A stretch of DNA of 36,091 nt from Streptomyces sp. LUP30. Lineage in GTDB: Bacteria > Actinomycetota > Actinomycetes > Streptomycetales > Streptomycetaceae. The stretch covers positions 1 to 36,091 of the forward strand of contig NZ_MJAJ01000074.1 of the NCBI RefSeq assembly GCF_001746365.1, in the 5' to 3' direction. Position numbers and translations under genes: made by a program. Each line of letters begins with the position of its first letter. Position 1 is the first letter of the stretch. The notes below the pieces were generated by a model. That model was not told the DNA's origin. It was given only the letters and a program-made list of their open reading frames with translations, and ran no database searches. Below, in pieces: positions 16,126 through 24,131 of this stretch.

Positions 16126-17255
16126 GGCAGTTCCCGGAGCGCGGTCATGGTGGCGCCCATCAGGCGGGGCACGTCGCCCTGCACACCGTCGAGCTGCCAC
16201 TGCCCGATCTGCACGGACGCGTCCACGACCATGCGGACCCGGTCGATCCGCCGCTCGTGGTAGCGCGTGAACAGCTCCGTGTCCCAGGCGGACCCGCTGG
16301 TCAGGAGCCGGGACAGCACCCAGGCGTCCTCCAGGGCCATGGCCGCGCCCTGGGCCATCGTGGGCGGGCAGCAGTGCGCGGCGTCGCCGACGAGGACGAC
16401 CCGCCCGCGGTGCCAGGGCCCCTCGACCAGCATCCGGTCGAACCGGGTGTAGTTCACCTGGGCCGGGTCGGTGATCGAGTCACGGATCTCGTCCCAGGGG
16501 CCGCCGTAGCCCTCGGCGAGGCGGCGCATCTCCTGAGCGTAGGACTCGGGCGGGATCGTGGCGCGGTCGCGGCTGGGCTCCACCAGGTAGGCGTAGACCG
16601 TGTCCTTGCCGGTGGGCGTGTAGCCGGCGATGTAGCAGGGCCCGCCGTGGGAGAGGTCGCTGCGCTCCACGCCGGCCGGGCGCGGCGCCGGGACGCGCCA
16701 GATCGCCATGCCGGTCGGTTCGGGTTCGGCGTCGATGCCGATGGCGGCCCGGGTCGCGGAGTGCAGGCCGTCGGCGGCCACGACGAGGTCGTAGCAGTGC
16801 TCGGCGCCGTCGCTGAGGCGGACGGTCACCGTCGTGTCGTCCTGGGTGAGGATCTCGGCGGTGGCGCCGAGGCGGACGTTCGCGCCGGACGCCCGGACGG
16901 CGTCGACGAGGATGCGCTGGAGCACCGGGCGCTGCATGCCCAGGGTGGCGGGGAGGTCGTCCCCGCCGGTGCGCAGGACGTCGCCGACGTGGAGCACGGC
17001 GCCGTCGGGCGCCGTCAGCCCCAGGGAGTCGAAGGCGAAGCCGTGGTCGCGGACTTCGTCCCACACGCCGAGCTCGCGCAGCACGCGCAGGGCGTTGCCC
17101 TGAAGGGTGATGCCGGAGCCGCGTACGTTCCCGTCCGGCCTCGCCTCGACGAGGTCGACGTCGATGCCCGCCCGCCGCAGCAGCACGGTCACGGCGTTGC
17201 CGGCGGTGCCCCCTCCGACGACCAGGACTCTCTTTCTTCGCATCGTTGTCTCCAT
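16122..17255 (-). CDS. FAD-dependent monooxygenase (salicylate/6-hydroxynicotinate hydroxylase type)
   Basis: This 377-residue single-component flavoprotein shows the FAD motif VLVVGGGTAGNAVTVLLRR (about 9-27), a DG-type motif (VVAADGLHSATRAAIG) and the GD motif VVLVGDAAHCCPPTMAQG. Its length, without the C-terminal thioredoxin-like domain, sets it apart from the 9502-11094 hydroxylase. It is closest in layout to salicylate- and 6-hydroxynicotinate-type monooxygenases that hydroxylate, sometimes with decarboxylation. It probably makes the diol that the dioxygenase then cleaves. The ATG at 17255 follows AAAGGAG by seven bases; an internal ATG (17243) is the alternative. Confidence 0.88.
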   Translation of the reverse strand: METTMRRKRVLVVGGGTAGNAVTVLLRRAGIDVDLVEARPDGNVRGSGITLQGNALRVLRELGVWDEVRDHGFAFDSLGLTAPDGAVLHVGDVLRTGGDDLPATLGMQRPVLQRILVDAVRASGANVRLGATAEILTQDDTTVTVRLSDGAEHCYDLVVAADGLHSATRAAIGIDAEPEPTGMAIWRVPAPRPAGVERSDLSHGGPCYIAGYTPTGKDTVYAYLVEPSRDRATIPPESYAQEMRRLAEGYGGPWDEIRDSITDPAQVNYTRFDRMLVEGPWHRGRVVLVGDAAHCCPPTMAQGAAMALEDAWVLSRLLTSGSAWDTELFTRYHERRIDRVRMVVDASVQIGQWQLDGVQGDVPRLMGATMTALRELP

Positions 17256-17278
17256 GGCCAACTCCTTTGTCGGACAGG

Positions 17279-18244
17279 TCACTTGACGGCGACCGGGTTG
17301 ACGGGGGAACCGACGGCTCCGGTGATGGGCAGGGGCGCGGCGGTGAGCCAGAACTCGTACACGCCGTCGCGGGCGCAGTCGTCCGCGAGGGCGTCGGGGT
17401 CCCACATCTCGCCGATCAGCAGGCCCGTGTTGGGGATGGCGACCTGGTGCAGCGGCTGGAAGGCGGCGTCGAACTCGTTCGGCCGTACCTCGAAGCCCCA
17501 GGTGTCGGTGGCGATCGCGGCGATCTCGCTCGCGTGCAGCCAGCCGGCCGTGGTGAAGGACAGCCCGGGCGAGTCGCCGCCCGCGTAGTCGCCCCAGCCC
17601 TCGCGGCGGGCGCGCGACAGCCGTCCGGTCCGGACGACGACGATGTCACCGCGGCCGACGGCCGTGCCGTGCGCCGCGGCCGTCGCGGTCAGGTGCTCCT
17701 CGGTGATCGCGAAGCCGTCCGCCAGTTCTCCGCGCCGGTCGCCGATCACCCGGCCGACGTCGAGGAGGACGCCGCGTCCGGCGACGTGCGGGGCCATGTG
17801 CTCGATGCCGGTGACCAGGTCGCCGTCGGAGGTGACGACCTTCTCGGCGTCCCGCCCGTTCCACGCCTTGCCGTGGTCGAAGATGTGCCCGAGCCCGTCC
17901 CACTGGGTGGAGCACTGCAGGGGCATCGCGATCACGTCGTCGGCGCCGCCGATGCCGTGCGGGAAGCCCTGGTTGCCGAGGGCCGCGTCGGTGCCCGTGT
18001 CCAGCATGGTGTGGACGGGGTTGGTGCGGCGGCGCCAGCCCTTCTGCGGCCCGTTCATGTCGAACCGCTGCGACAGCGAGAAGCTGACGCCCCGTCGGAC
18101 GAGTGCCGCGCCCTCGCGGCGCTTGGCCTCGTCGAGGTGGTTCAGCGTGCCGAGCACGTCGTCCTCGCCCCAACGCCCCCAGTTGGAGTACGCCTTGGCG
18201 GCCTCGGCGATCGCGCCTTCCGGGTCGCGCCGGTCAGGGCTCAT
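17279..18244 (-). CDS. Cyclase-family (kynurenine formamidase-like) metal hydrolase
   Basis: This 321-residue protein belongs to the cyclase/KynB-like family. It has a metal-binding region around STQWDGLGHIFDHGKAWNG and later stretches GVLLDVGRV and ADGFAITEEHL followed by DIVVVRTG. These enzymes hydrolyse amides, lactones or carbonyl compounds using Zn or Mn. Within this operon it may open a lactone or hydrolyse an N-formyl or cyclic intermediate. The ATG at 18244 overlaps the FAH stop (ATGA at 18241-18244). It is about 70 residues longer than KynB, as in the plant-pathogen/actinobacterial subgroup. Confidence 0.82.
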   Translation of the reverse strand: MSPDRRDPEGAIAEAAKAYSNWGRWGEDDVLGTLNHLDEAKRREGAALVRRGVSFSLSQRFDMNGPQKGWRRRTNPVHTMLDTGTDAALGNQGFPHGIGGADDVIAMPLQCSTQWDGLGHIFDHGKAWNGRDAEKVVTSDGDLVTGIEHMAPHVAGRGVLLDVGRVIGDRRGELADGFAITEEHLTATAAAHGTAVGRGDIVVVRTGRLSRARREGWGDYAGGDSPGLSFTTAGWLHASEIAAIATDTWGFEVRPNEFDAAFQPLHQVAIPNTGLLIGEMWDPDALADDCARDGVYEFWLTAAPLPITGAVGSPVNPVAVK

Positions 18245-19236
18245 GACGTCGCCTCCCGCAGACACCGCGTGCGCTGCGCGCCGAGACCGGTGATCGACCC
18301 CTCCATGACGTCCCCGTCGCGCAGCAGCCGCCCCCAGTGCATGCCGTTGCCGGCCGGACTGCCGGTCAGCACCAGGTCGCCGGGCAGCAGACGTGAGGTC
18401 CGGGAGATGTACGACACCAGTCGCGCGATGCCGAAGAGCATGTCCGCGGTGGACTCGTCCTGCATGGTCTCGCCGTTGAGCTTCAGGGTGACGCGCAGGC
18501 CGCCGGGGTCCGTGATCGACGCGGCGGGCACGATCCAGGGTCCGAGCGGGGTGAATCCGGGGGCGTTCTTGCTGCGCAGCCAGTCGGTGCCGATGGCCTT
18601 CATGTCGCGGCGGAAGACGGTGGCGCGGTCGGTGAGGTCGTTGGCGACGGTGTAGCCGGCGATGTGCTCCCCTGCCTCGTCCACGTCGACCCGATAGGCG
18701 GGCCGCCCGATGACGACCGCCAACTCGAGTTCCCAGTCCGGCTGTTCGGCCCAGTCCGGGAGGACGACGTCGTCGTAGGGGCCGGTGATCGCGCTCGGCA
18801 GGCCGATGAACACGTACGGCAGGTCCTCGGCGGCCCTGCGGTCCATGACCGCGGCGATCTCCGCGCGCGCCTCCTCAGGGGTGCGGGGGTCGTCGGGGGC
18901 CCGGTGGGCCACGTCCAGGTCGATCACGTGCTGCCGGTAGTTGGCGCCGGACTGGAAGACCTGGCGGGGCTCGACCGGGGCCCGCACCCGCAGCCCCTCC
19001 AGGGGGCGCCAGTCGGCGCTCTCGTCGGCTGCGAGTTCGTGCAGGCGAAGGAGCAGTGCGTCCCAGCGTTCGAAGATCTGCCGGGTCGTCAGGGCGGGCT
19101 CTGCGAGGGCCGCGCGCAGATCCAGCACGCGCCCTCCAGGAGTCACGAGACCGGGGAAGGAAGCCTGGCCCGGGACGGAGAGGGAGCCGAGGGCGAAGGG
19201 TCCGGAGAAGGACGCGGAAGCGGCTGCGGGTTTCAC
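18241..19236 (-). CDS. Fumarylacetoacetate hydrolase (FAH) family protein, first gene of operon
   Basis: This 331-residue FAH-fold protein has metal-site sequence WELELAVVIGRPAYRV and GYTVANDLTDRATV, then GDLVLTGSPAGNG near the C-terminus. An N-terminal domain of about 90 residues precedes the catalytic domain, as in ureidoglycolate lyase/2-hydroxyhepta-2,4-diene-dioate isomerase relatives. It likely processes a ring-fission product. The GTG start at 19236 follows GGAGG. It is the first gene after the divergent LysR promoter region. Confidence 0.87.
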   Translation of the reverse strand: MKPAAASASFSGPFALGSLSVPGQASFPGLVTPGGRVLDLRAALAEPALTTRQIFERWDALLLRLHELAADESADWRPLEGLRVRAPVEPRQVFQSGANYRQHVIDLDVAHRAPDDPRTPEEARAEIAAVMDRRAAEDLPYVFIGLPSAITGPYDDVVLPDWAEQPDWELELAVVIGRPAYRVDVDEAGEHIAGYTVANDLTDRATVFRRDMKAIGTDWLRSKNAPGFTPLGPWIVPAASITDPGGLRVTLKLNGETMQDESTADMLFGIARLVSYISRTSRLLPGDLVLTGSPAGNGMHWGRLLRDGDVMEGSITGLGAQRTRCLREATS

Positions 19237-19284
19237 GGGAATGTCCTCCAGATTGCGGTGGAACCAATCTGACCCCCCGGGCGT

Positions 19285-19301
19285 AATCTGGGAAATAGAT
19301 T
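19285..19301. promoter_or_regulatory. LysR-type binding site candidate (AATCT-N7-AGATT)
   Basis: A perfect dyad, AATCT-GGGAAAT-AGATT, lies in the 132-bp gap between the divergent FAH operon and lysR gene. It contains the classical T-N11-A spacing of LysR recognition sites, and its AT-rich character stands out in this genome. Position between regulator and target operon supports autoregulation plus inducer-dependent activation of the catabolic genes. Confidence 0.65.
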
Positions 19302-19368
19302 CTTCGGATGTTGATCATCCGCCGTGCAGATGCTCCTGTCCCCCGGCGGATCCGCTCTTGGAGGCGTC

Positions 19369-20307
19369 GTGTCCCTCTCCGGCCTCGATCTCAACCTCGT
19401 CCTGTCCCTGCGGGCCCTGCTGGAGGAACGCAATGTCACCCGCGCCGGGCGGCGCGTCGGGCTCAGCCAACCGGCGATGAGCGCCGCCCTGGCCCGTCTG
19501 CGCCGCCACTTCGACGACGACCTGCTCTCCCGCGTCGGCAAACAGTACGAACTGACCGCGCTCGGCCGCGCACTGCTGGACCGCACCGCGACCGCGTGCG
19601 ACCTGCTGGAACGGGTCTTCACCAGCAGGGCCGACTTCGCGCCGGGCAGCGAGGAGCACGAGTTCACCCTGCTCACCTCCGACTACGCCCTCAGCGTCTT
19701 CGGCGCCGAGCTCGCCCGGAGGGTGCACGCCGAGGCCCCGGGGGTACGGCTGCTCTTCCGGCGGACGCCCGGCGACGTCACCGAGGACACGGAGGCGCTG
19801 CTCAGCACGGCCGACGGGCTGCTGCTGCCGCACGGCGTCATCGGCGGGTTCCCCGCCGTGGAGCTGTTCGCCGACCGGTGGGTCTTCCTCGTCGCCGAGG
19901 CCAACGACGAGGTCGGCGACCGGCTCACCCTGGACGACCTGGCCCGGCTGCCCTGGGTCACCTACCAGCGCCTCTACGATGCCCCGGCCGCCCGGCAGCT
20001 GAGCATGCTCGGCATCGAACCTCACGTGGAGGTCTCCGTCGACAGCTTCCAGGCGCTGCCCTTCCTGGTCGCCGGCACCCGGCGGATCGCCCTGGTGCAA
20101 CAGCGGCTGGCCGAGCTGCTGAGCGGGGTGGCGGCCGTACGCCTCATGGAGGCGCCCTACGGGGCGGTGCCTCTCCAGGAGGCGCTGTGGTGGCATCCGG
20201 TGCACACCCACGACGCGGCGCACATCTGGCTGCGCGAGACCGCGGCCCGGGTGGGAGCGGAGCTGGCCGCGTCCGAACCCGGCCGGATCGCCGCGCCGTC
20301 ACCGTGA
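19369..20307 (+). CDS. LysR-family transcriptional regulator
   Basis: This 312-residue regulator has an N-terminal winged helix-turn-helix (DLNLVLSLRALLEERNVTRA, then SQPAMSAALARLRRHFDDD) and a C-terminal periplasmic-binding-protein-like inducer domain of the NodD/SyrM-like subgroup. It is transcribed away from the catabolic operon and probably activates it when the aromatic substrate or an intermediate is bound. The GTG at 19369 is chosen because TTGGAGG precedes it closely and the domain starts there; in-frame codons at 19324 and 19330 would add about 15 residues. Confidence 0.88.
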   Translation: MSLSGLDLNLVLSLRALLEERNVTRAGRRVGLSQPAMSAALARLRRHFDDDLLSRVGKQYELTALGRALLDRTATACDLLERVFTSRADFAPGSEEHEFTLLTSDYALSVFGAELARRVHAEAPGVRLLFRRTPGDVTEDTEALLSTADGLLLPHGVIGGFPAVELFADRWVFLVAEANDEVGDRLTLDDLARLPWVTYQRLYDAPAARQLSMLGIEPHVEVSVDSFQALPFLVAGTRRIALVQQRLAELLSGVAAVRLMEAPYGAVPLQEALWWHPVHTHDAAHIWLRETAARVGAELAASEPGRIAAPSP

Positions 20308-20354
20308 CCACCGGGCCGCGGGGCCCTCGAGCGGGTCGTGCCGTCCGGTATCCA

Positions 20355-20398
20355 AGCCCTGGATGATCCGCATCTTCGATATCGATCGGATGAGGGCT
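20355..20398. promoter_or_regulatory. Nested inverted repeat upstream of the MFS gene
   Basis: The 319-bp gap between lysR and the MFS gene holds no gene. Outer arms AGCCCT (20355-20360) and AGGGCT (20393-20398) enclose inner arms ATCCG (20366-20370) and CGGAT (20387-20391), with the palindrome CGATATCG between them. The centres are offset by two bases, so it is an imperfect stem. It could terminate the lysR transcript or act as an operator for the transporter promoter. The MFS ribosome site GGAG lies just before 20627. Confidence 0.4.
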
Positions 20399-20626
20399 AG
20401 GCATGACGTGCCCGTGGGCCCATAGTCGTCTCAACCCGGCACCGGAGCCGCACCCTCACACGCCGCCGGGACCGCGCGGGAGCCCGGCGCGCCGGGCCGC
20501 CACGACGCCGGGCGCCCGTGGCAGCCGTCGCCTTTCCGCCGCCGGGCCGCCCCGCAAGCCGGGCGGCCCGACCACGACGGCCGTACCGTCCCGTTCCCCT
20601 CCCGACACGCCACGTGGAGTTCCCGC

Positions 20627-21910
20627 ATGCCTGCATCCGTGTCCCCGCTCCCGTCGCCGCCGTCCCGCGCGGTCACGGACGCCCAGCCCGAGGAGACCGT
20701 GTCCGGCCCCGGCCACCGGCTCCGCCTCACCCTGCTGATGGCCGGCGCCTGTCTGCCCATTCTCGGCGCCGTGCTCATCGCTCCCGTCCTGCCGCAGATG
20801 CAGGACCACTTCGCCGACGTGCCCGGCGTCGACGCGCTCGTCCCCATGGCGCTGACGATCCCCGCCCTGTCGCTGGCGCTGCTGGCCCCCTTCGCCGGCG
20901 TCCTCGTGGACCGCCTCGGCCGCACACGCCTGCTCGTCGTCGCGACCGTGGTGTACGCGATCCTCGGCACCGCCCCCCTGTGGCTGGACTCCCTCGTCGC
21001 CATCGTCGCCAGCCGCGCCCTCGTCGGCGTCGCCGAAGCCGCCATCATGACCTGCTGCACCACGCTGCTCGGCGACTACTACTCCGGCCGGCAACGCGAC
21101 CGCTATCTCGCGATGCAGACGATGTGCGCCTCGATCTCCGCGACGGCCTTCTTCGTCCTGGGCGGCGCGGCCGGCTCGGCGGGCTGGCGCACGCCGTTCT
21201 GGGCCTACGCCGTGAGCCTGCTGCTCGCGCCCGCCATGGCCGCCTTCCTGCCCCGGCCCCGACCGGACGGCCTCGCGGGCGAGCCCTCCCCCGTCCGGGA
21301 ACCGGTCACCCAACGCTCCTTCCCCTGGCGCCCGCTGGCAGGCACCTGCGCGCTGACCGTCCTCGGAGCCGTCCTCTTCTACACCGTCCAGGTGGAGATG
21401 GCGTTCCTCCTGGACGACATGGGCGTGAGCGACTCCGCGGTGATCGGACTCGCCGGCGCCGGCTCCAGCGCCGCGATCGTGATCGGCGCCTTCGTCTTCA
21501 CCCGGGCCGGCCGGCGCGCGCAGGACTGGCTGCCCATCGCCTTCGGGCTGTGCACCCTCGGCTTCGCGGTGATCTGGCTCGCCCCCGACCCCGTCGTGCT
21601 CACCCTCGGCGCCGTGATCAACTGCCTCGGCGGCGGCATCATGCTGCCCAGCCTGCTCACCCTCGCCATGTCCCGGCTCGACTACGCCGACCGGGGCCGG
21701 GGCACCGGACTGTGGACGGGCTCCTTCTTCCTCGGCCAGTTCATCTGCCCGCTCGTGGTGCTCGCCCTCGCCTCCGCCGTCGGCACGAGGGCCGACGCCC
21801 TGGGCGTACTCGCCCTCGCCGGGGCCGCCGCCACCGCAACGCTCGGCCTTTCCGCCCGTCGGCGCCGGACGGATACCGCCCCGCGACCGATCCGGCAGAC
21901 GGCGGCCTGA
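20627..21910 (+). CDS. MFS transporter
   Basis: This 427-residue inner-membrane protein has about twelve hydrophobic segments after a 30-residue polar N-terminus. The loop after helix 2 carries FAGVLVDRLGRTRLLV, the conserved MFS motif A. Single-chain proton-coupled symporters or exporters of small molecules are expected. It lies on the same strand as lysR and beside the aromatic operon, so it may take up the substrate or export a toxic intermediate. Drug-export MFS proteins have similar layouts, so direction of transport is open. The ATG at 20627 has GGAG eight bases upstream. Confidence 0.88.
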   Translation: MPASVSPLPSPPSRAVTDAQPEETVSGPGHRLRLTLLMAGACLPILGAVLIAPVLPQMQDHFADVPGVDALVPMALTIPALSLALLAPFAGVLVDRLGRTRLLVVATVVYAILGTAPLWLDSLVAIVASRALVGVAEAAIMTCCTTLLGDYYSGRQRDRYLAMQTMCASISATAFFVLGGAAGSAGWRTPFWAYAVSLLLAPAMAAFLPRPRPDGLAGEPSPVREPVTQRSFPWRPLAGTCALTVLGAVLFYTVQVEMAFLLDDMGVSDSAVIGLAGAGSSAAIVIGAFVFTRAGRRAQDWLPIAFGLCTLGFAVIWLAPDPVVLTLGAVINCLGGGIMLPSLLTLAMSRLDYADRGRGTGLWTGSFFLGQFICPLVVLALASAVGTRADALGVLALAGAAATATLGLSARRRRTDTAPRPIRQTAA

Positions 21911-21920
21911 CCCGACGCGG

Positions 21921-21990
21921 CACGCCCCCCCCCACGCGAACCACCCCCCGCCCCTGTCCCCTGCCCCCGTCCACTGCCCACCACCCGTCA
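21921..21990 (+). terminator. C-rich, G-poor tract after the MFS gene
   Basis: Directly after the MFS stop the plus strand is strikingly C-rich and G-poor, with runs of nine and six C. Such C-over-G stretches are the hallmark of Rho-utilisation sites. No strong hairpin is seen. Rho-dependent termination is an inference from composition and position. Confidence 0.35.
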
Positions 21991-22053
21991 GTCGCGCTCG
22001 GGCGGCGCGGACGTCCCCGCTGCGCCGAGCGCTTTCCGTCCCACCGGAGAGAC

Positions 22054-22260
22054 ATGCCGACCCTGATCGCCGCCATCCGCCGCACACCGGGCATGACGCA
22101 CCGGGCGTTCCGGTACGCCTTGGGCTCGAGGTGCGCGTCCTCGAAGGCGTTGTGCTCGCTCTGGTGCGAGACCGGCGACGGCCCCCACGACTCGGCCCAG
22201 ATCTGCGGGTGTTCGTCGAGCAGTCCGCCCCGTCGGGCGAACGGCGGGGCGAAGGGCGGG
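22054..22260. pseudogene. Opposed gene fragments (rearrangement scar)
   Basis: An ATG at 22054 with a well-spaced GGAG site begins a plus-strand peptide MPTLIAAIRRTPGMTH that resembles the N-terminus of EthD-domain/ferredoxin-like small proteins, but the continuation does not. From about 22100 to 22240 the minus strand instead reads as natural protein (HPQIWAESWGPSPVSHQSEH, FEDAHLEPKAYRNA) without a start or proper end. Third positions of the two frames coincide, so base composition alone cannot decide. The simplest reading is two truncated genes joined in opposite orientation. I do not recognise the minus-strand fragment. Confidence 0.35.
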
Positions 22261-22327
22261 GGGACCGACGAGAGCCCGCGGCCTCGCGAAGGGGTTCCGA
22301 GCGGTCGGGGCCCCTGGCGGACGCGGG

Positions 22328-23599
22328 CTACCGGACGAAGGTGATCGGGTACTTCGACGCACCGCCGTCCAGCAGGTGGTCGTCGCGCCCCTTAAGGAAC
22401 CGGTCGAAGAACGAGGCCACCAGCGCCCGGTTCGCGGCCACCGCACGGTGCGGGTCGACCGTCCCGACCGCCTCGGCCAGCGTCGCGGCCGGCACCCGGT
22501 CGGCCAGCTGCGGCAGCAGCGCCTCGGCGTCGGTGAAGGACGCGTGCGCTGAGTCGTCCAGCGTGACGTCGGCCTTCCAGCCCCGCTGGTGCTGCCAGAA
22601 CGACGCCCAGGACGACTCGCGGTGCACGTCGCTGCCGTTGGCCGCGGAGCTGTTGCCCATCAGCAGGAGCGGGCGGTCCAGCCCGTGCAGCGCGACCTCG
22701 CTCAGATTGCTGCCGTCGGGCTTGACGGAGTACTCCAGGGTGCCGTCCATGTCGACGCCGGCCTTGATCCGCGGATCGCCGTACATCGTGTTCGCCGCCG
22801 TGAACCCGCCGGCGGAGTGCCCGAGCATGCCGATCCGGTTCAGGTCCATGGCGCCGGTCAGGCGGCCCGGCAGGCTCGTCAGCCGGTCGAGCACCAGCCG
22901 GGTGTCGGCGGTGCGCGCGTCCATCAGCTTCGTGAAGAACGCCAGTGTCGTGCCGTTCTCGAACGCCTGGGCCCAGGCCGCCGTCAGCGGCCCGTTGCCG
23001 ACCATGTGGCCGTCCGGGAACTGCACCCCCGGCGCCTCCCCGGTGTGGTCGACGGTGACCACCACGAAGCCGCGCGAGGCGAGGTCCTCGACCAGCGACA
23101 CGTTCCAGTCCCGCGGGTCCCCGGCGCCGGGCGAGTACAGGACGACCGGGAAGCGGCCCGGCGCCACCGCGGCGTCCTTCGCCGAGTGCGTCCTGGTCGC
23201 GGCCCAGTCCACCAGGCCCGCGGGCAGTTCGTCTCCCTCCTCGACCGCCGACCCGACGGCCGCGGCCACCGCCGGCGGCAACTGCCGCGTGAACGGCCGG
23301 TCACCGGTGTGCCCCGCCGGATAGAAGACGCTGACCATCAGCTCGCGGTAGGGCGTGTCGGGCGTCCACGGGTCCGGCCGCTCGTCGTCGACGAGCCGGA
23401 AGGCCGACTCTCCGGTGGCGTAGCGGCCGCGCGGCGCCGGAAGCGTGAGCGTCCGGCGCTTCGCCGGGCTCGACGACACGGACGGCCCGGCCGCGGCGTG
23501 CGAGGCCGACCCCGCCGAAGCCGGGACCGCGGTCGAGACGGCGAGACCGGAGACGACGACGCCGACCAGGGAAACGGCGGCGAGGCGAGAGCTGCGCAT
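22328..23599 (-). CDS. Secreted alpha/beta-hydrolase (PAF-acetylhydrolase-like esterase)
   Basis: This 423-residue protein begins with a Sec signal peptide (MRSSRLAAVSLVGVVVSGLA, cleavage near ASA-GS at about 29). The mature part is an alpha/beta-hydrolase with nucleophile elbow GHSAGGFTAAN, a following MDG strand and a late His in DSAHASFTD. The N-terminal RELMVSVFYPAG and PVVLYSPGAG stretches match the platelet-activating-factor acetylhydrolase/dienelactone-hydrolase-like group. It would cleave esters outside the cell. The ATG at 23599 follows AAGGAA. The gene stands alone, flanked by a scar downstream and a long regulatory gap upstream. Confidence 0.88.
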   Translation of the reverse strand: MRSSRLAAVSLVGVVVSGLAVSTAVPASAGSASHAAAGPSVSSSPAKRRTLTLPAPRGRYATGESAFRLVDDERPDPWTPDTPYRELMVSVFYPAGHTGDRPFTRQLPPAVAAAVGSAVEEGDELPAGLVDWAATRTHSAKDAAVAPGRFPVVLYSPGAGDPRDWNVSLVEDLASRGFVVVTVDHTGEAPGVQFPDGHMVGNGPLTAAWAQAFENGTTLAFFTKLMDARTADTRLVLDRLTSLPGRLTGAMDLNRIGMLGHSAGGFTAANTMYGDPRIKAGVDMDGTLEYSVKPDGSNLSEVALHGLDRPLLLMGNSSAANGSDVHRESSWASFWQHQRGWKADVTLDDSAHASFTDAEALLPQLADRVPAATLAEAVGTVDPHRAVAANRALVASFFDRFLKGRDDHLLDGGASKYPITFVR

Positions 23600-24131
23600 G
23601 GGAGGTTCCTTCGGGTGCGGCGCTGCGGTGGGCGGACCCCTCGACCTTCGCAACGCGACTCCCCGCGAGCCATCGTGCCAGCAGGCCTTTCACTCCTGGG
23701 GCAAGCCGTACCGCCGTCGGGCGGACAACCGCCGCCGACCGTGACCGTCCGGCCGAAAGCGGTTGCCATCACGCCAGGGAGCCAAAAGTGACGCAAACTC
23801 GCGCGCATACTTCGCGAATAATCCGACACAAAGCGACATCAACGCGGTCGACCGCACCCCTGCATCCCCCCTGCGTCCCCGCGTTTACCAGTCACTTCAG
23901 CAGCCGGTCCACCCCTTGCGCCCCACCGGACACAAATCGGAATTAATTATTCCACGGAATTTGCCGCACTGCGCCGCGACGTCCCATCAGGTTACGGTCA
24001 ATTGCAGCCAACCTGGACCCTAGCCCTACCCCTGTCTGGGTCCGATGTCTTAGATTCGGCGCAGGAATTCGATCACGACTAACGGTTTTCACCAGGAGCT
24101 TTGCCGACCGAAGTCGATCACCGGGAGCAGA
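23600..24131. promoter_or_regulatory. AT-richer divergent regulatory region at the cluster boundary
   Basis: This 532-bp gap separates the esterase from the Crp/Fnr gene and contains no gene. Its A+T content is clearly above that of the window. It holds the perfect dyad GGAAT-TAATT-ATTCC (23939-23953), a direct repeat CGGAATT (23938-23944 and 23955-23961), and a direct repeat TCGATCAC (24069-24076 and 24114-24121) just ahead of the Crp start. These are candidate regulator-binding sites; which protein binds is unknown. A GGGAG ribosome site precedes ATG 24132. Confidence 0.5.
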
